Of a DNA stretch of 5,231 nucleotides, positions 1 to 5,231 are shown piece after piece. The notes under the pieces were generated by a model, which was not told the DNA's origin, did not search any database, and was given only the letters and a program-made list of their open reading frames with translations. Origin of the DNA: JBAZCO01 sp041654915 (GTDB taxonomy: Bacteria > Bacillota > Clostridia > Christensenellales > DTU072). Where the stretch lies: assembly GCA_041654915.1 (NCBI GenBank), contig JBAZCO010000115.1:1-5231 (forward strand), given 5' to 3'. The first letter of the stretch is position 1. Every line of letters begins with the position of its first letter. The translations under genes were made by a program, and so were the position numbers.

Positions 1-71
1 GAGGTCCAATTGGACTTAAAGAACTAACAGGCATAAAATATGTTATTACGGGTGACGGGCAAGTGCGCTAA
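1..71 (+). CDS. C-terminal fragment of an unidentified upstream protein
   Basis: Reading from base 3, the frame stays open for 22 codons and ends at TAA (69-71). The peptide is GPIGLKELTGIKYVITGDGQ followed by VR. Neither of the other two + frames stays open this far: one stops at 25-27 and the other at 17-19. The codons used (ATA, CTA, GGC, GTG) resemble those of the genes downstream, which mildly supports real coding. The fragment is too short to identify. In many Bacillota dnaE lies just upstream of pfkA, but these residues do not let me claim that. It sits on the same strand, 157 bp before pfkA. Confidence 0.4.
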   Translation, partial: GPIGLKELTGIKYVITGDGQVR

Positions 72-82
72 AGTTGCTTTAC

Positions 83-91
83 TGTAATAAT
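83..91 (+). promoter_or_regulatory. Candidate extended -10 promoter for pfkA
   Basis: TGTAATAAT matches an extended -10 element (TG-N-TATAAT) with a single mismatch in the hexamer AATAAT (86-91). No good -35 hexamer lies 16-18 bp upstream, which extended -10 promoters can tolerate. Transcription would begin near base 98. That gives a leader of about 130 nt containing both hairpins described below. This is inferred from consensus only. Confidence 0.25.
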
Positions 92-104
92 ATGAAAATC
101 ACTA

Positions 105-171
105 ATCATTGTATGGTGGGTGTTGGCAGTGAAAATATAGTCTGCTCACCAATGCGATAGCATACAATTAT
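105..171 (+). promoter_or_regulatory. Candidate structured RNA element in the pfkA leader
   Basis: An outer perfect 8-bp helix pairs ATTGTATG (108-115) with CATACAAT (161-168). Inside it, GGTG (119-122) pairs with CACC (147-150). After a two-base bulge, GGCAG (125-129) pairs with CTGCT (142-146) with one G-U pair, closing a 12-base A/T-rich loop. The 3' side of the internal loop (151-160) contains an ATGCGATA box that recurs at 170-177. A competing 5-bp hairpin, GCATA (160-164) with TATGC (169-173), would break the outer helix, so two mutually exclusive folds are possible. No run of T follows, so it is not an intrinsic terminator. I do not recognise any known riboswitch class in it. It could be a regulatory leader, a small RNA, or chance pairing. 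Confidence 0.4.
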
Positions 172-185
172 GCGATAAAAAAACG

Positions 186-205
186 ACAACTACCGCTTAA
201 CTTAA
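186..205 (+). repeat. Two-block leader motif, copy 1 (pfkA leader)
   Basis: ACAACTAC (186-193) is followed directly by CGCTTAACTTAA (194-205). The typA leader has a near copy at 3439-3461, with 7/8 and 11/12 identities and three extra bases between the blocks. The second block overlaps most of the palindrome at 193-209. Whether this is a regulator site or shared leader ancestry cannot be decided from one window. Confidence 0.35.
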
Positions 206-209
206 GCGG
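193..209 (+). promoter_or_regulatory. Palindrome/hairpin just upstream of the pfkA ribosome binding site
   Basis: CCGCTTAACTTAAGCGG is a perfect inverted repeat with 8-bp arms around a single central C. As RNA it would fold as a 6-bp stem (CCGCTT/AAGCGG) with a 5-base loop, ending four bases before the Shine-Dalgarno sequence AAGGAG (214-219). As DNA it resembles a dimeric repressor operator. An alternative pairing of TTAAG (202-206) with CTTAA (224-228) would place the ribosome binding site in a loop. The symmetry is seen directly; any role is inferred. Confidence 0.4.
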
Positions 210-228
210 ATGCAAGGAGATACCTTAA

Positions 229-1191
229 ATGAAAAAAATAGCGGTCTTGACAAGCGGCGGTGATGCCCCGGGTATGAATGCGGCAATTAGGGCAGTAGTG
301 CGTTATGGCATTAGCCAAGGGCTACGGGTGTTTGGCATAGAGGGCGGTTATGACGGACTAATTAAAGCTCGTCTTGCCGAAATGAACAGCCGTTCGGTGT
401 CGGATACCATTCATAGGGGCGGTACAATACTAAAGACGGCAAGAAGTCCAGAGTTTCGTTCACCCGAGGGTATCGAGAAAGCCCACGATGTACTGCGTGC
501 CTACGGTATAGGCGGTCTTATCGTAATTGGTGGTGACGGCTCTTTTCGTGGTATAAAGGACTTGAAAAATGCCCACAATTTTCCTTGCGTGGGTATCCCC
601 GGCACGATAGATAACGACCTTAGTTATACCGACTTTACTTTGGGGTTTGACACAGCGGTAAATACCGTATTATCGGCTATCAACAATATTCGTGACACAA
701 TGACATCGCACGACAGAGCGTGTATTATAGAAGTTATGGGCAGGAAATGCGGCGATATCGCTCTCTATTCGGGGCTTGCAGGCGGCGCAGAGGCAATGAT
801 TGTTCCCGAGATACCCTTTAGCATAGACGAGCTTATTGTCCGTATGAAAAAGAATATTATTAAAGGCAAGGTGTCCGACATCATTGTGCTTTCCGAAGGG
901 GTGTGCGACGCAGAGGAATTGAAAAAGAACATCGAAAAACGGCTAGATATCACCTTGCGCACAGTAAAGTTAGGCTATATACAGCGGGGCGGTATGCCCA
1001 CAATGGCAGACAGGCTGCTTGCGGCAAAATGCGCCGTGCATGCGGTGGACTTATTAAAAGAGGGCGCAATCGGACGAGTTGTGGGAATTAAGGACAACCA
1101 AATGGTGGATGTTGATGTGGACGAGGCACTAAATATGAAAAAAGATATCAACAAAGAACTCTACCGCATAGCTAACTTGTTGTCACAGTAG
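229..1191 (+). CDS. pfkA: ATP-dependent 6-phosphofructokinase
   Basis: This cytoplasmic enzyme phosphorylates fructose 6-phosphate with ATP to fructose 1,6-bisphosphate, the committed step of glycolysis. At 320 residues it has the usual bacterial PfkA length and aligns end to end with E. coli and Geobacillus PfkA. Visible motifs are the nucleotide-binding TSGGDAPGMN (8-17), GGDGS (101-105), PGTIDND (124-130, catalytic base Asp128), MGR (170-172) and QRGG (252-255). Gly104 and Gly125 at the two donor-selecting positions indicate ATP rather than PPi. Counterparts of the allosteric residues Arg21, Arg25, Glu187, Lys211 and Lys213 are present; E. coli Arg54 is Ser here. E. coli His249, which contacts the fructose 6-phosphate phosphate, is Tyr250 here (codon 976-978). 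AAGGAG at 214-219, nine bases before the ATG, fixes the start. A same-pathway pfp follows after 117 bp. Confidence 0.97.
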   Translation: MKKIAVLTSGGDAPGMNAAIRAVVRYGISQGLRVFGIEGGYDGLIKARLAEMNSRSVSDTIHRGGTILKTARSPEFRSPEGIEKAHDVLRAYGIGGLIVIGGDGSFRGIKDLKNAHNFPCVGIPGTIDNDLSYTDFTLGFDTAVNTVLSAINNIRDTMTSHDRACIIEVMGRKCGDIALYSGLAGGAEAMIVPEIPFSIDELIVRMKKNIIKGKVSDIIVLSEGVCDAEELKKNIEKRLDITLRTVKLGYIQRGGMPTMADRLLAAKCAVHAVDLLKEGAIGRVVGIKDNQMVDVDVDEALNMKKDINKELYRIANLLSQ

Positions 1192-1221
1192 ACCAAGGGC
1201 TATAATAACCTTATATATAAT
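1177..1221 (+). promoter_or_regulatory. Candidate promoter region for pfp
   Basis: Two exact TATAAT hexamers lie just after the pfkA stop, at 1201-1206 and 1216-1221. Upstream of the first, TTGTTG (1177-1182) gives an 18-bp spacer with a poor -35, and TTGTCA (1180-1185) gives a good -35 with a short 15-bp spacer. The second hexamer has no recognisable -35. The gap is very AT-rich, so TATAAT can occur by chance. If used, the promoter overlaps the end of pfkA and would let pfp be transcribed independently. Confidence 0.35.
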
Positions 1222-1228
1222 AAGATAT

Positions 1229-1242
1229 CAATATATAAACAA
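1229..1242 (+). repeat. 14-bp intergenic repeat, copy 1 (pfp leader)
   Basis: CAATATATAAACAA occurs here, 66 bases before the pfp start, and again exactly at 2600-2613, 38 bases before the next gene. Both copies are noncoding and in the same orientation. The match is seen directly. A role as a protein-binding or promoter-associated site is speculative, because the sequence is simple and AT-rich. Confidence 0.4.
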
Positions 1243-1293
1243 TTAAACACGCTAAAATAGCGGCAAATAATAACAAAAGAAAAGTAGACAAAT

Positions 1294-1301
1294 AAAGGAG
1301 G
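1294..1301 (+). promoter_or_regulatory. Strong ribosome binding site of pfp
   Basis: AAAGGAGG lies seven bases before the ATG at 1309. It is the closest match to the anti-Shine-Dalgarno consensus in the window, fixes the pfp start and suggests efficient translation, in contrast to the weak sites of the two genes downstream. Confidence 0.85.
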
Positions 1302-1308
1302 CATTCAA

Positions 1309-2565
1309 ATGAAAAATTTAGTCGGAGCTTGTATTTTTGGACAATCGGGCGGACCTACTTCGGTTATCAACTCAAGCGCAGCGGGCGTCTTTACGGAGGC
1401 GCTAAAGCAACCCAACATCACTGCCGTATACGGTGCGGCACACGGCATAAAAGGTATTTTAGAGGAAAACTTTTACGATATATCCAAAGAGGATGCTAAG
1501 GAGTTGGAGCTGCTAAAAAACACACCTTCATCTGCCTTGGGTTCGGTGAGGTATAAGCTAAAGAGCGTAGAGCAAGATGACACCGATTACAAGAGGATAC
1601 TAGAAGTTTTTAAAAAATATAACATCCGTTACTTTTTCTATAATGGCGGAAACGACAGTATGGATACCTGTAACAAGATTTCTAAGTACCTAATGTCCAC
1701 AGGTTACGAATGTAACATTATAGGCGTGCCTAAGACAATAGACAATGACTTGTTTGGCACAGACCATTGCCCAGGCTACGGCAGTGCGGCAAAATATGTT
1801 GCTACAACTATGATGGAGCTAAACCTTGATGCTAAGGTATACGACAAGGGGCAAATAACTATTATTGAGATTATGGGCAGAAACGCCGGTTGGCTCACAG
1901 CGGCGGCGGCGCTTGCAAACTACAAAGGATTGGGTGCAGATTTAATTTATCTTCCCGAAGTACCCTTCTGCACAGATAAGTTTATTGCAGATGTCAAGGC
2001 AGTTGCCGATAAGAATGGCGGTAAGTGCATAGTTGCTGTATCCGAAGGCATCAAGACCAAGGACGGCGAATATGTAGCAGAGGCTATATCCAATGCAACT
2101 AAGACAAAAGACAACTTTGGGCATACCCAATTGGGCGGTCTTGCGGCTTTGCTTGCGGGCTTGGTGTCGGAAAAGCTTGGCGGCAAGGTGCGTGGCATAG
2201 AGTTTAGCCTTATGCAAAGATGTGGCGCACACCTGGCAAGCAAGGTGGATGTGGAAGAGGCATTTTTGGCAGGACAGGCGGCTGTGCAAGCGGCTGTTAG
2301 CGGCGAAACCGACAAAATGGTTGTGTTTGAGCGTGATATGTCATCCAAAGAATACAAATGCACAACCAAACTTATAGATGTCAGCCTTGCGGCAAATACC
2401 GAAAAGGATGTGCCGTTGGAGTGGATAATTAATGACGGTACTATGCTTTCGCAAGAGTTTGTAGACTATGCGCTACCCTTAATTCAAGGCGAATGCAAAG
2501 CCCCCCTAGAGGACGGATTGCCCCGCTTTGCCCGTCTTAAAAAAGTGCAGGCAGGCAAAAAGTAG
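1309..2565 (+). CDS. pfp: Pyrophosphate-dependent 6-phosphofructokinase (clostridial long type)
   Basis: This enzyme catalyses the reversible, PPi-linked interconversion of fructose 6-phosphate and fructose 1,6-bisphosphate in the cytoplasm, so it serves both glycolysis and gluconeogenesis. At 418 residues it is about 100 longer than PfkA and matches the clostridial PPi-PFK type throughout, from the N-terminal GQSGGPTSVIN (11-21) onward. The donor-selecting positions are diagnostic: GGNDS (113-117) has Asp116 where ATP enzymes have Gly, and PKTIDND (141-147) has Lys142 where ATP enzymes have Gly. Asp145 is the catalytic base and MGR is at 189-191. The GGDGS Asp of PfkA is Asn115 here, so the fuller motif is GGND rather than GGDD. 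It is divergent from pfkA next door, so the pair is not a recent duplication. ATP use is unlikely given Asp116 and Lys142, though related enzymes can have broader donor use. Confidence 0.95.
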   Translation: MKNLVGACIFGQSGGPTSVINSSAAGVFTEALKQPNITAVYGAAHGIKGILEENFYDISKEDAKELELLKNTPSSALGSVRYKLKSVEQDDTDYKRILEVFKKYNIRYFFYNGGNDSMDTCNKISKYLMSTGYECNIIGVPKTIDNDLFGTDHCPGYGSAAKYVATTMMELNLDAKVYDKGQITIIEIMGRNAGWLTAAAALANYKGLGADLIYLPEVPFCTDKFIADVKAVADKNGGKCIVAVSEGIKTKDGEYVAEAISNATKTKDNFGHTQLGGLAALLAGLVSEKLGGKVRGIEFSLMQRCGAHLASKVDVEEAFLAGQAAVQAAVSGETDKMVVFERDMSSKEYKCTTKLIDVSLAANTEKDVPLEWIINDGTMLSQEFVDYALPLIQGECKAPLEDGLPRFARLKKVQAGKK

Positions 2566-2599
2566 TTTGTTATTAGCAAGCTAAAGTAAAAGTTAGAAA

Positions 2600-2613
2600 C
2601 AATATATAAACAA
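2600..2613 (+). repeat. 14-bp intergenic repeat, copy 2
   Basis: This is an exact second copy of CAATATATAAACAA, lying 38 bases before the start of the anchored-protein gene. The flanks differ from those of copy 1 (TTAAACACGC after copy 1, AACAACTCTC here), so the identity is limited to the 14 bases. Confidence 0.4.
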
Positions 2614-2651
2614 AACAACTCTCAAACAGCGGAAACCAAGGCGAAAATACA

Positions 2652-3419
2652 ATGAAAAAACAAACGCTCAAACTGCTTATTATCATTTTAGCTGCGGTAC
2701 TTGTCCTCTCGGGCGGTGCGGCGGCGGTGATTTTCACGGTTGTTTTATCGCCCTTGCCCGCTCCCGAGCTATCGGAAGAAGTGTATCCGTCGGGTGAGCC
2801 TGCTTATAGCGTGACCTTTATGTGGGAAAGTGTAAAAAACGCATTTGGTTACCGTGTGGAATATAAGTACGACCTCTACCCTGACGAGTTGTATAAGACA
2901 TCTGTTAAAGCCAATTCCGCCACAGTCGACCGCAAAAAAGGAGTGCTTTCTTGGCGGGTGATGACTTTGGGGCAACGGAAACGGCAGGACAGCGATTTTT
3001 CCGATTGGAAAACTTTTGATGTCCCACCAATTCCGCTAGATGCGCCCGCACAGGTGTCCTATGCCGCCTTTTCGGGCGAGTCGGGAGTATATTATCAAAT
3101 TATTCCCGAAACTTGGAGGAGCGGCTCTTATACTTATTTGTATCAAATCAAAACAATAGAGTTCTACGAGGTGGCAGTAGCCGCACCAGATGTTAGCAAA
3201 GAGCTAGCACTAAGGGATACTCGTTTTGTGAGTGCGCAAGAATTTTTGGATGAGGAACACTCATTCCCACCCGCATCAGGAAATTGGACTATATATTATA
3301 GGGCGATAAACACAAAGGGCTACTATGGGGAGTTTGGCGGACTGCCCGATGAGCCTATTGAGCTTTTTGAAATATTTGCTCCCAGCCCTTGGGTAGAAGT
3401 GACCGTGACGGCAACCTGA
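2652..3419 (+). CDS. Membrane-anchored protein with a fibronectin-III-like extracellular domain, function unknown
   Basis: I do not recognise this 255-residue protein as a named family. The N-terminus MKKQTLK is followed by a roughly 25-residue hydrophobic stretch (8-32) and then the proline-rich SPLPAPE. This suits an uncleaved signal anchor with the rest outside the cell; a signal peptide cut near AAA (23-25) is possible. There is no cysteine anywhere, so it is not a lipoprotein. Residues about 50-125 look like one fibronectin-III-type domain: VTFMWESVKNAFGYRVEY for the early strands, LSWRV (99-103) and SDFSDWKTFDVP (114-125) for the late ones. Residues 132-255 may hold a second, diverged unit (WTIYYRAINTKGYYGEF). 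No catalytic motif is seen. The start has only a weak AAGG (2638-2641), ten bases upstream, but the signal-like N-terminus supports it. Its neighbours do not suggest a role. Confidence 0.75.
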   Translation: MKKQTLKLLIIILAAVLVLSGGAAAVIFTVVLSPLPAPELSEEVYPSGEPAYSVTFMWESVKNAFGYRVEYKYDLYPDELYKTSVKANSATVDRKKGVLSWRVMTLGQRKRQDSDFSDWKTFDVPPIPLDAPAQVSYAAFSGESGVYYQIIPETWRSGSYTYLYQIKTIEFYEVAVAAPDVSKELALRDTRFVSAQEFLDEEHSFPPASGNWTIYYRAINTKGYYGEFGGLPDEPIELFEIFAPSPWVEVTVTAT

Positions 3420-3438
3420 GAAATAAAAAATATTTTTA

Positions 3439-3461
3439 ACAACCACTGTCGTTTAACTTAA
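3439..3461 (+). repeat. Two-block leader motif, copy 2 (typA leader)
   Basis: ACAACCAC (3439-3446), then TGT, then CGTTTAACTTAA (3450-3461) resembles the pfkA leader motif at 186-205. The palindrome seen in the pfkA copy is not kept here, because the sequence after TTAACTTAA diverges. It lies 54 bases before the typA start. Confidence 0.35.
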
Positions 3462-3515
3462 TTGACTTATTGGACAGAACTTGCAAAGACAGGAAAGATA
3501 AACAGATATACTTAT

Positions 3516-5231
3516 ATGATTAGAACAGACTTGAGAAATATAGCAATAATAGCGCATGTAGACCACGGCAAGACCACCCTTGTAGACGCAATGTTGAGGC
3601 AGGGCGGAGTTTTTCGTGATAATCAGGTGGTGCAGGACTGCGTTATGGACAGCAATCCCCTTGAACGGGAGCGTGGAATAACCATACTTGCCAAAAACAC
3701 TTCGTGCGTGTATAATAATGTTAAGATAAACATTGTGGATACCCCGGGACACGCAGATTTTTCGGGCGAAGTCGAGCGGGTACTCAAAATGATTAACGGC
3801 GTTGCCCTTCTTGTGGACTCTTACGAAGGACCTATGCCTCAAACCCGTTTTGTGCTGCAAAAGGCATTAGAAATGGGGCATAAGGTGATAATAGTTATCA
3901 ATAAAGTGGACAAAGCGGACGCACGGCTTGCCGAAGTATTGGACGAAATATACGAACTGTTGCTAGACCTTAACGCAACTGACGAACAGTTGGAAAGTCC
4001 AATAATCTACTGTTCGGGCAGAGAGGGAACAGCGTCATACAGCCCAGATACAGCGGGTGTGGGGCTAAAGCCGTTGTTTGAAACAATAATTTCTCACATT
4101 GACCCGCCCAAAGGCGATGCCAATGCGCCTCTGCAAGTATTGGTGTCCTCAATTGACTATAACGACTATGTCGGCAGGATAGCGATAGGGCGTATAGAAC
4201 GGGGAATTTTGCGTGAAGGGCAAGAAGTAACGGTGTGCAACTATCACTCCGACCAAGTATATAAATCTAAAATCACCAATATATACCAATTTTCAGGACT
4301 TGCAAGAGTGGCAGTACAATCCGCCTCGGCGGGGGATGTTGTATCCTTTAGCGGGATTGAAAATGTGACGATAGGGCAAACGGTGTGCGACCCGTCCGCA
4401 GTTGAACCGCTAGGTTTTGTAAAAATATCCGAACCCACACTGCAAATGCAGTTTTCGGTAAACGACAGTCCGTTTGCGGGACGGGAAGGGCGGTTTGTCA
4501 CATCTCGCCAACTTAGGGCAAGACTGTATAAAGAGGTGCTAAAAGATGTATCTTTAAAGGTTGCCGACGGCGAAACTAGCGAAAGTTTTTATGTGTCGGG
4601 CAGGGGGGAAATTCACCTGTCCATACTCATAGAAAATATGCGCAGGGAGGGCTATGAGTTCCAAGTATCTATGCCCAAGGTGATAACCAAAGAAATAGAC
4701 GGCGTACTGTGTGAGCCGTATGCAACGGTAACAATAGAAGTGCCAGAACAGTATGTAAGCGTTGTTATGGACAAAATGGGGCGCAGACAAGGCGAATTGC
4801 TCAATATGTTGCCATACAATAATCGTATAAAACTCAACTTTTTGATACCCGAGAGAAGTCTTTTGGGATATCAAAGCGAGATGATGACGGATACCCGAGG
4901 CGAGGGCATTGCAAACAGCTTATTTGAGCATTATGCGCCGTCAAAAAAGGCGTTGCAAGAGCGGACGCACGGGGCGCTCATCGCTTACCAAACGGGCGAG
5001 GCTGTAACCTACGGACTGTATAATGCACAATCAAGAGGGGTATTATTTATAGAGCCGAGTACGCCCGTATATGCGGGTATGGTTGTGGGGATGTCACCCA
5101 AGCAGGACGATTTGGTGGTGAATGTTTGCAAAAAAAAGCATGTTACCAACATTCGTGCCGCAGGCAGTGATGAGGCACTAAGGTTAGAAACTCCTAGAAA
5201 GTTTTCTCTTGAGGAGTGTTTGGAGTTTATC
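3516..5231 (+). CDS. typA: Ribosome-associated GTPase TypA/BipA, 3' end beyond the window
   Basis: TypA is a translational GTPase of the EF-G/LepA family that binds the ribosome and supports ribosome assembly and growth under stress or cold. The frame is open for 572 codons to the last base of the window. Bacillus TypA has about 612 residues, so roughly 35-40 C-terminal residues are missing. The GTPase motifs are intact: AHVDHGKTT (13-21), RGITI (53-57, Thr56), DTPGH (75-79, with the catalytic His79), NKVD (129-132) and SGR (167-169, where SA is more usual). Beta-barrel domains follow from about 195 (DYNDYVGRI) and about 300 (EPTLQMQF, SPFAGREG), then the EF-G-V-like domain (VSGRGEIHLSILIENMRREG) and the TypA-specific C-terminal domain (TGEAVTYGLYN). 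The start MIRTDLRNIAIIAHVDHGKT matches family N-termini. AGGAAAG (3491-3497) lies 18 bases upstream, too far for an ideal ribosome binding site. Confidence 0.96.
   Translation, partial: MIRTDLRNIAIIAHVDHGKTTLVDAMLRQGGVFRDNQVVQDCVMDSNPLERERGITILAKNTSCVYNNVKINIVDTPGHADFSGEVERVLKMINGVALLVDSYEGPMPQTRFVLQKALEMGHKVIIVINKVDKADARLAEVLDEIYELLLDLNATDEQLESPIIYCSGREGTASYSPDTAGVGLKPLFETIISHIDPPKGDANAPLQVLVSSIDYNDYVGRIAIGRIERGILREGQEVTVCNYHSDQVYKSKITNIYQFSGLARVAVQSASAGDVVSFSGIENVTIGQTVCDPSAVEPLGFVKISEPTLQMQFSVNDSPFAGREGRFVTSRQLRARLYKEVLKDVSLKVADGETSESFYVSGRGEIHLSILIENMRREGYEFQVSMPKVITKEIDGVLCEPYATVTIEVPEQYVSVVMDKMGRRQGELLNMLPYNNRIKLNFLIPERSLLGYQSEMMTDTRGEGIANSLFEHYAPSKKALQERTHGALIAYQTGEAVTYGLYNAQSRGVLFIEPSTPVYAGMVVGMSPKQDDLVVNVCKKKHVTNIRAAGSDEALRLETPRKFSLEECLEFI

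Noticed and set aside
4..15. Perfect 12-bp palindrome GTCCAATTGGAC
   Set aside because: A 12-bp palindrome is expected about once by chance in 5 kb, and it lies inside the tail of the upstream open frame.
69..81. TAAAG-TTG-CTTTA hairpin as a terminator of the upstream gene
   Set aside because: It is a short A/T-rich stem with a three-base loop and no T run after it.
903..1091. 62-codon + strand frame inside pfkA
   Set aside because: It is an alternative frame of the conserved PfkA C-terminal half.
1250..1262. CGCTA-AAA-TAGCG hairpin as a terminator of pfkA
   Set aside because: The stem has only five pairs and is followed by GCAAATAATAAC rather than a T run.
1947..2369. Antisense open frame of about 140 codons within pfp
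   Set aside because: It lies wholly inside a clear, conserved gene on the other strand and has no recognisable motif. It is a shadow of pfp codon bias.
229..2565. pfkA and pfp as a recent tandem duplication
   Set aside because: Lengths (320 and 418 residues), donor-site motifs and most of the sequence differ strongly. They belong to distinct phosphofructokinase subgroups.
3426..3437. AAAAATATTTTT as a terminator after the anchored-protein gene
   Set aside because: The inverted repeat is purely A/T and would form a very weak stem. It may be low-complexity spacer.
3453..3860. Antisense open frame of about 135 codons across the typA start
   Set aside because: It overlaps the conserved TypA GTPase motifs on the + strand and has no family features of its own.
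4554..4874. Antisense open frames in the second half of typA
   Set aside because: They overlap conserved TypA domains and show no independent coding support.

Overview
This window looks like ordinary chromosomal, core-metabolism DNA from an anaerobic low-to-mid GC Bacillota, most likely Clostridia. The inference rests on three things: a full-length clostridial-type PPi-dependent phosphofructokinase, a TypA/BipA whose C-terminal half reads like clostridial homologues, and strong AGGAGG-type ribosome binding sites on the first two complete genes. All real genes lie on the + strand. I see no insertion sequence, CRISPR array, tRNA, rRNA or phage gene.

Layout: bases 1-71 hold the last 22 codons of an unidentified upstream gene. 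Bases 72-228 are a noncoding leader with a candidate extended -10 promoter, an imperfect long hairpin (105-171) and a second hairpin (193-209) that ends four bases before the Shine-Dalgarno sequence. Next come pfkA (229-1191, ATP-dependent 6-phosphofructokinase), a 117-bp AT-rich gap with two TATAAT hexamers, and pfp (1309-2565, PPi-dependent phosphofructokinase). An 86-bp gap leads to an unrecognised membrane-anchored protein with a fibronectin-III-like fold (2652-3419). A 97-bp gap leads to typA (3516 to the window end), which is cut off about 35-40 residues before its expected stop.

How the genes relate: PfkA and Pfp catalyse the same glycolytic step (fructose 6-phosphate to fructose 1,6-bisphosphate) with different phosphoryl donors. 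The pair therefore gives an irreversible, allosterically controlled ATP route beside a reversible, energy-saving PPi route. The anchored protein and the ribosome-associated GTPase TypA have no evident biochemical link to glycolysis; co-orientation suggests at most shared transcription. No convincing intrinsic terminator is visible in any gap, so read-through across the whole set is possible.

The least explained material is in the noncoding gaps: the structured pfkA leader, a two-block motif shared by the pfkA and typA leaders, a 14-bp exact repeat shared by the pfp and anchored-protein leaders, and the anchored protein itself. I found no clear evidence of an entirely new biological system; these are modest leads.
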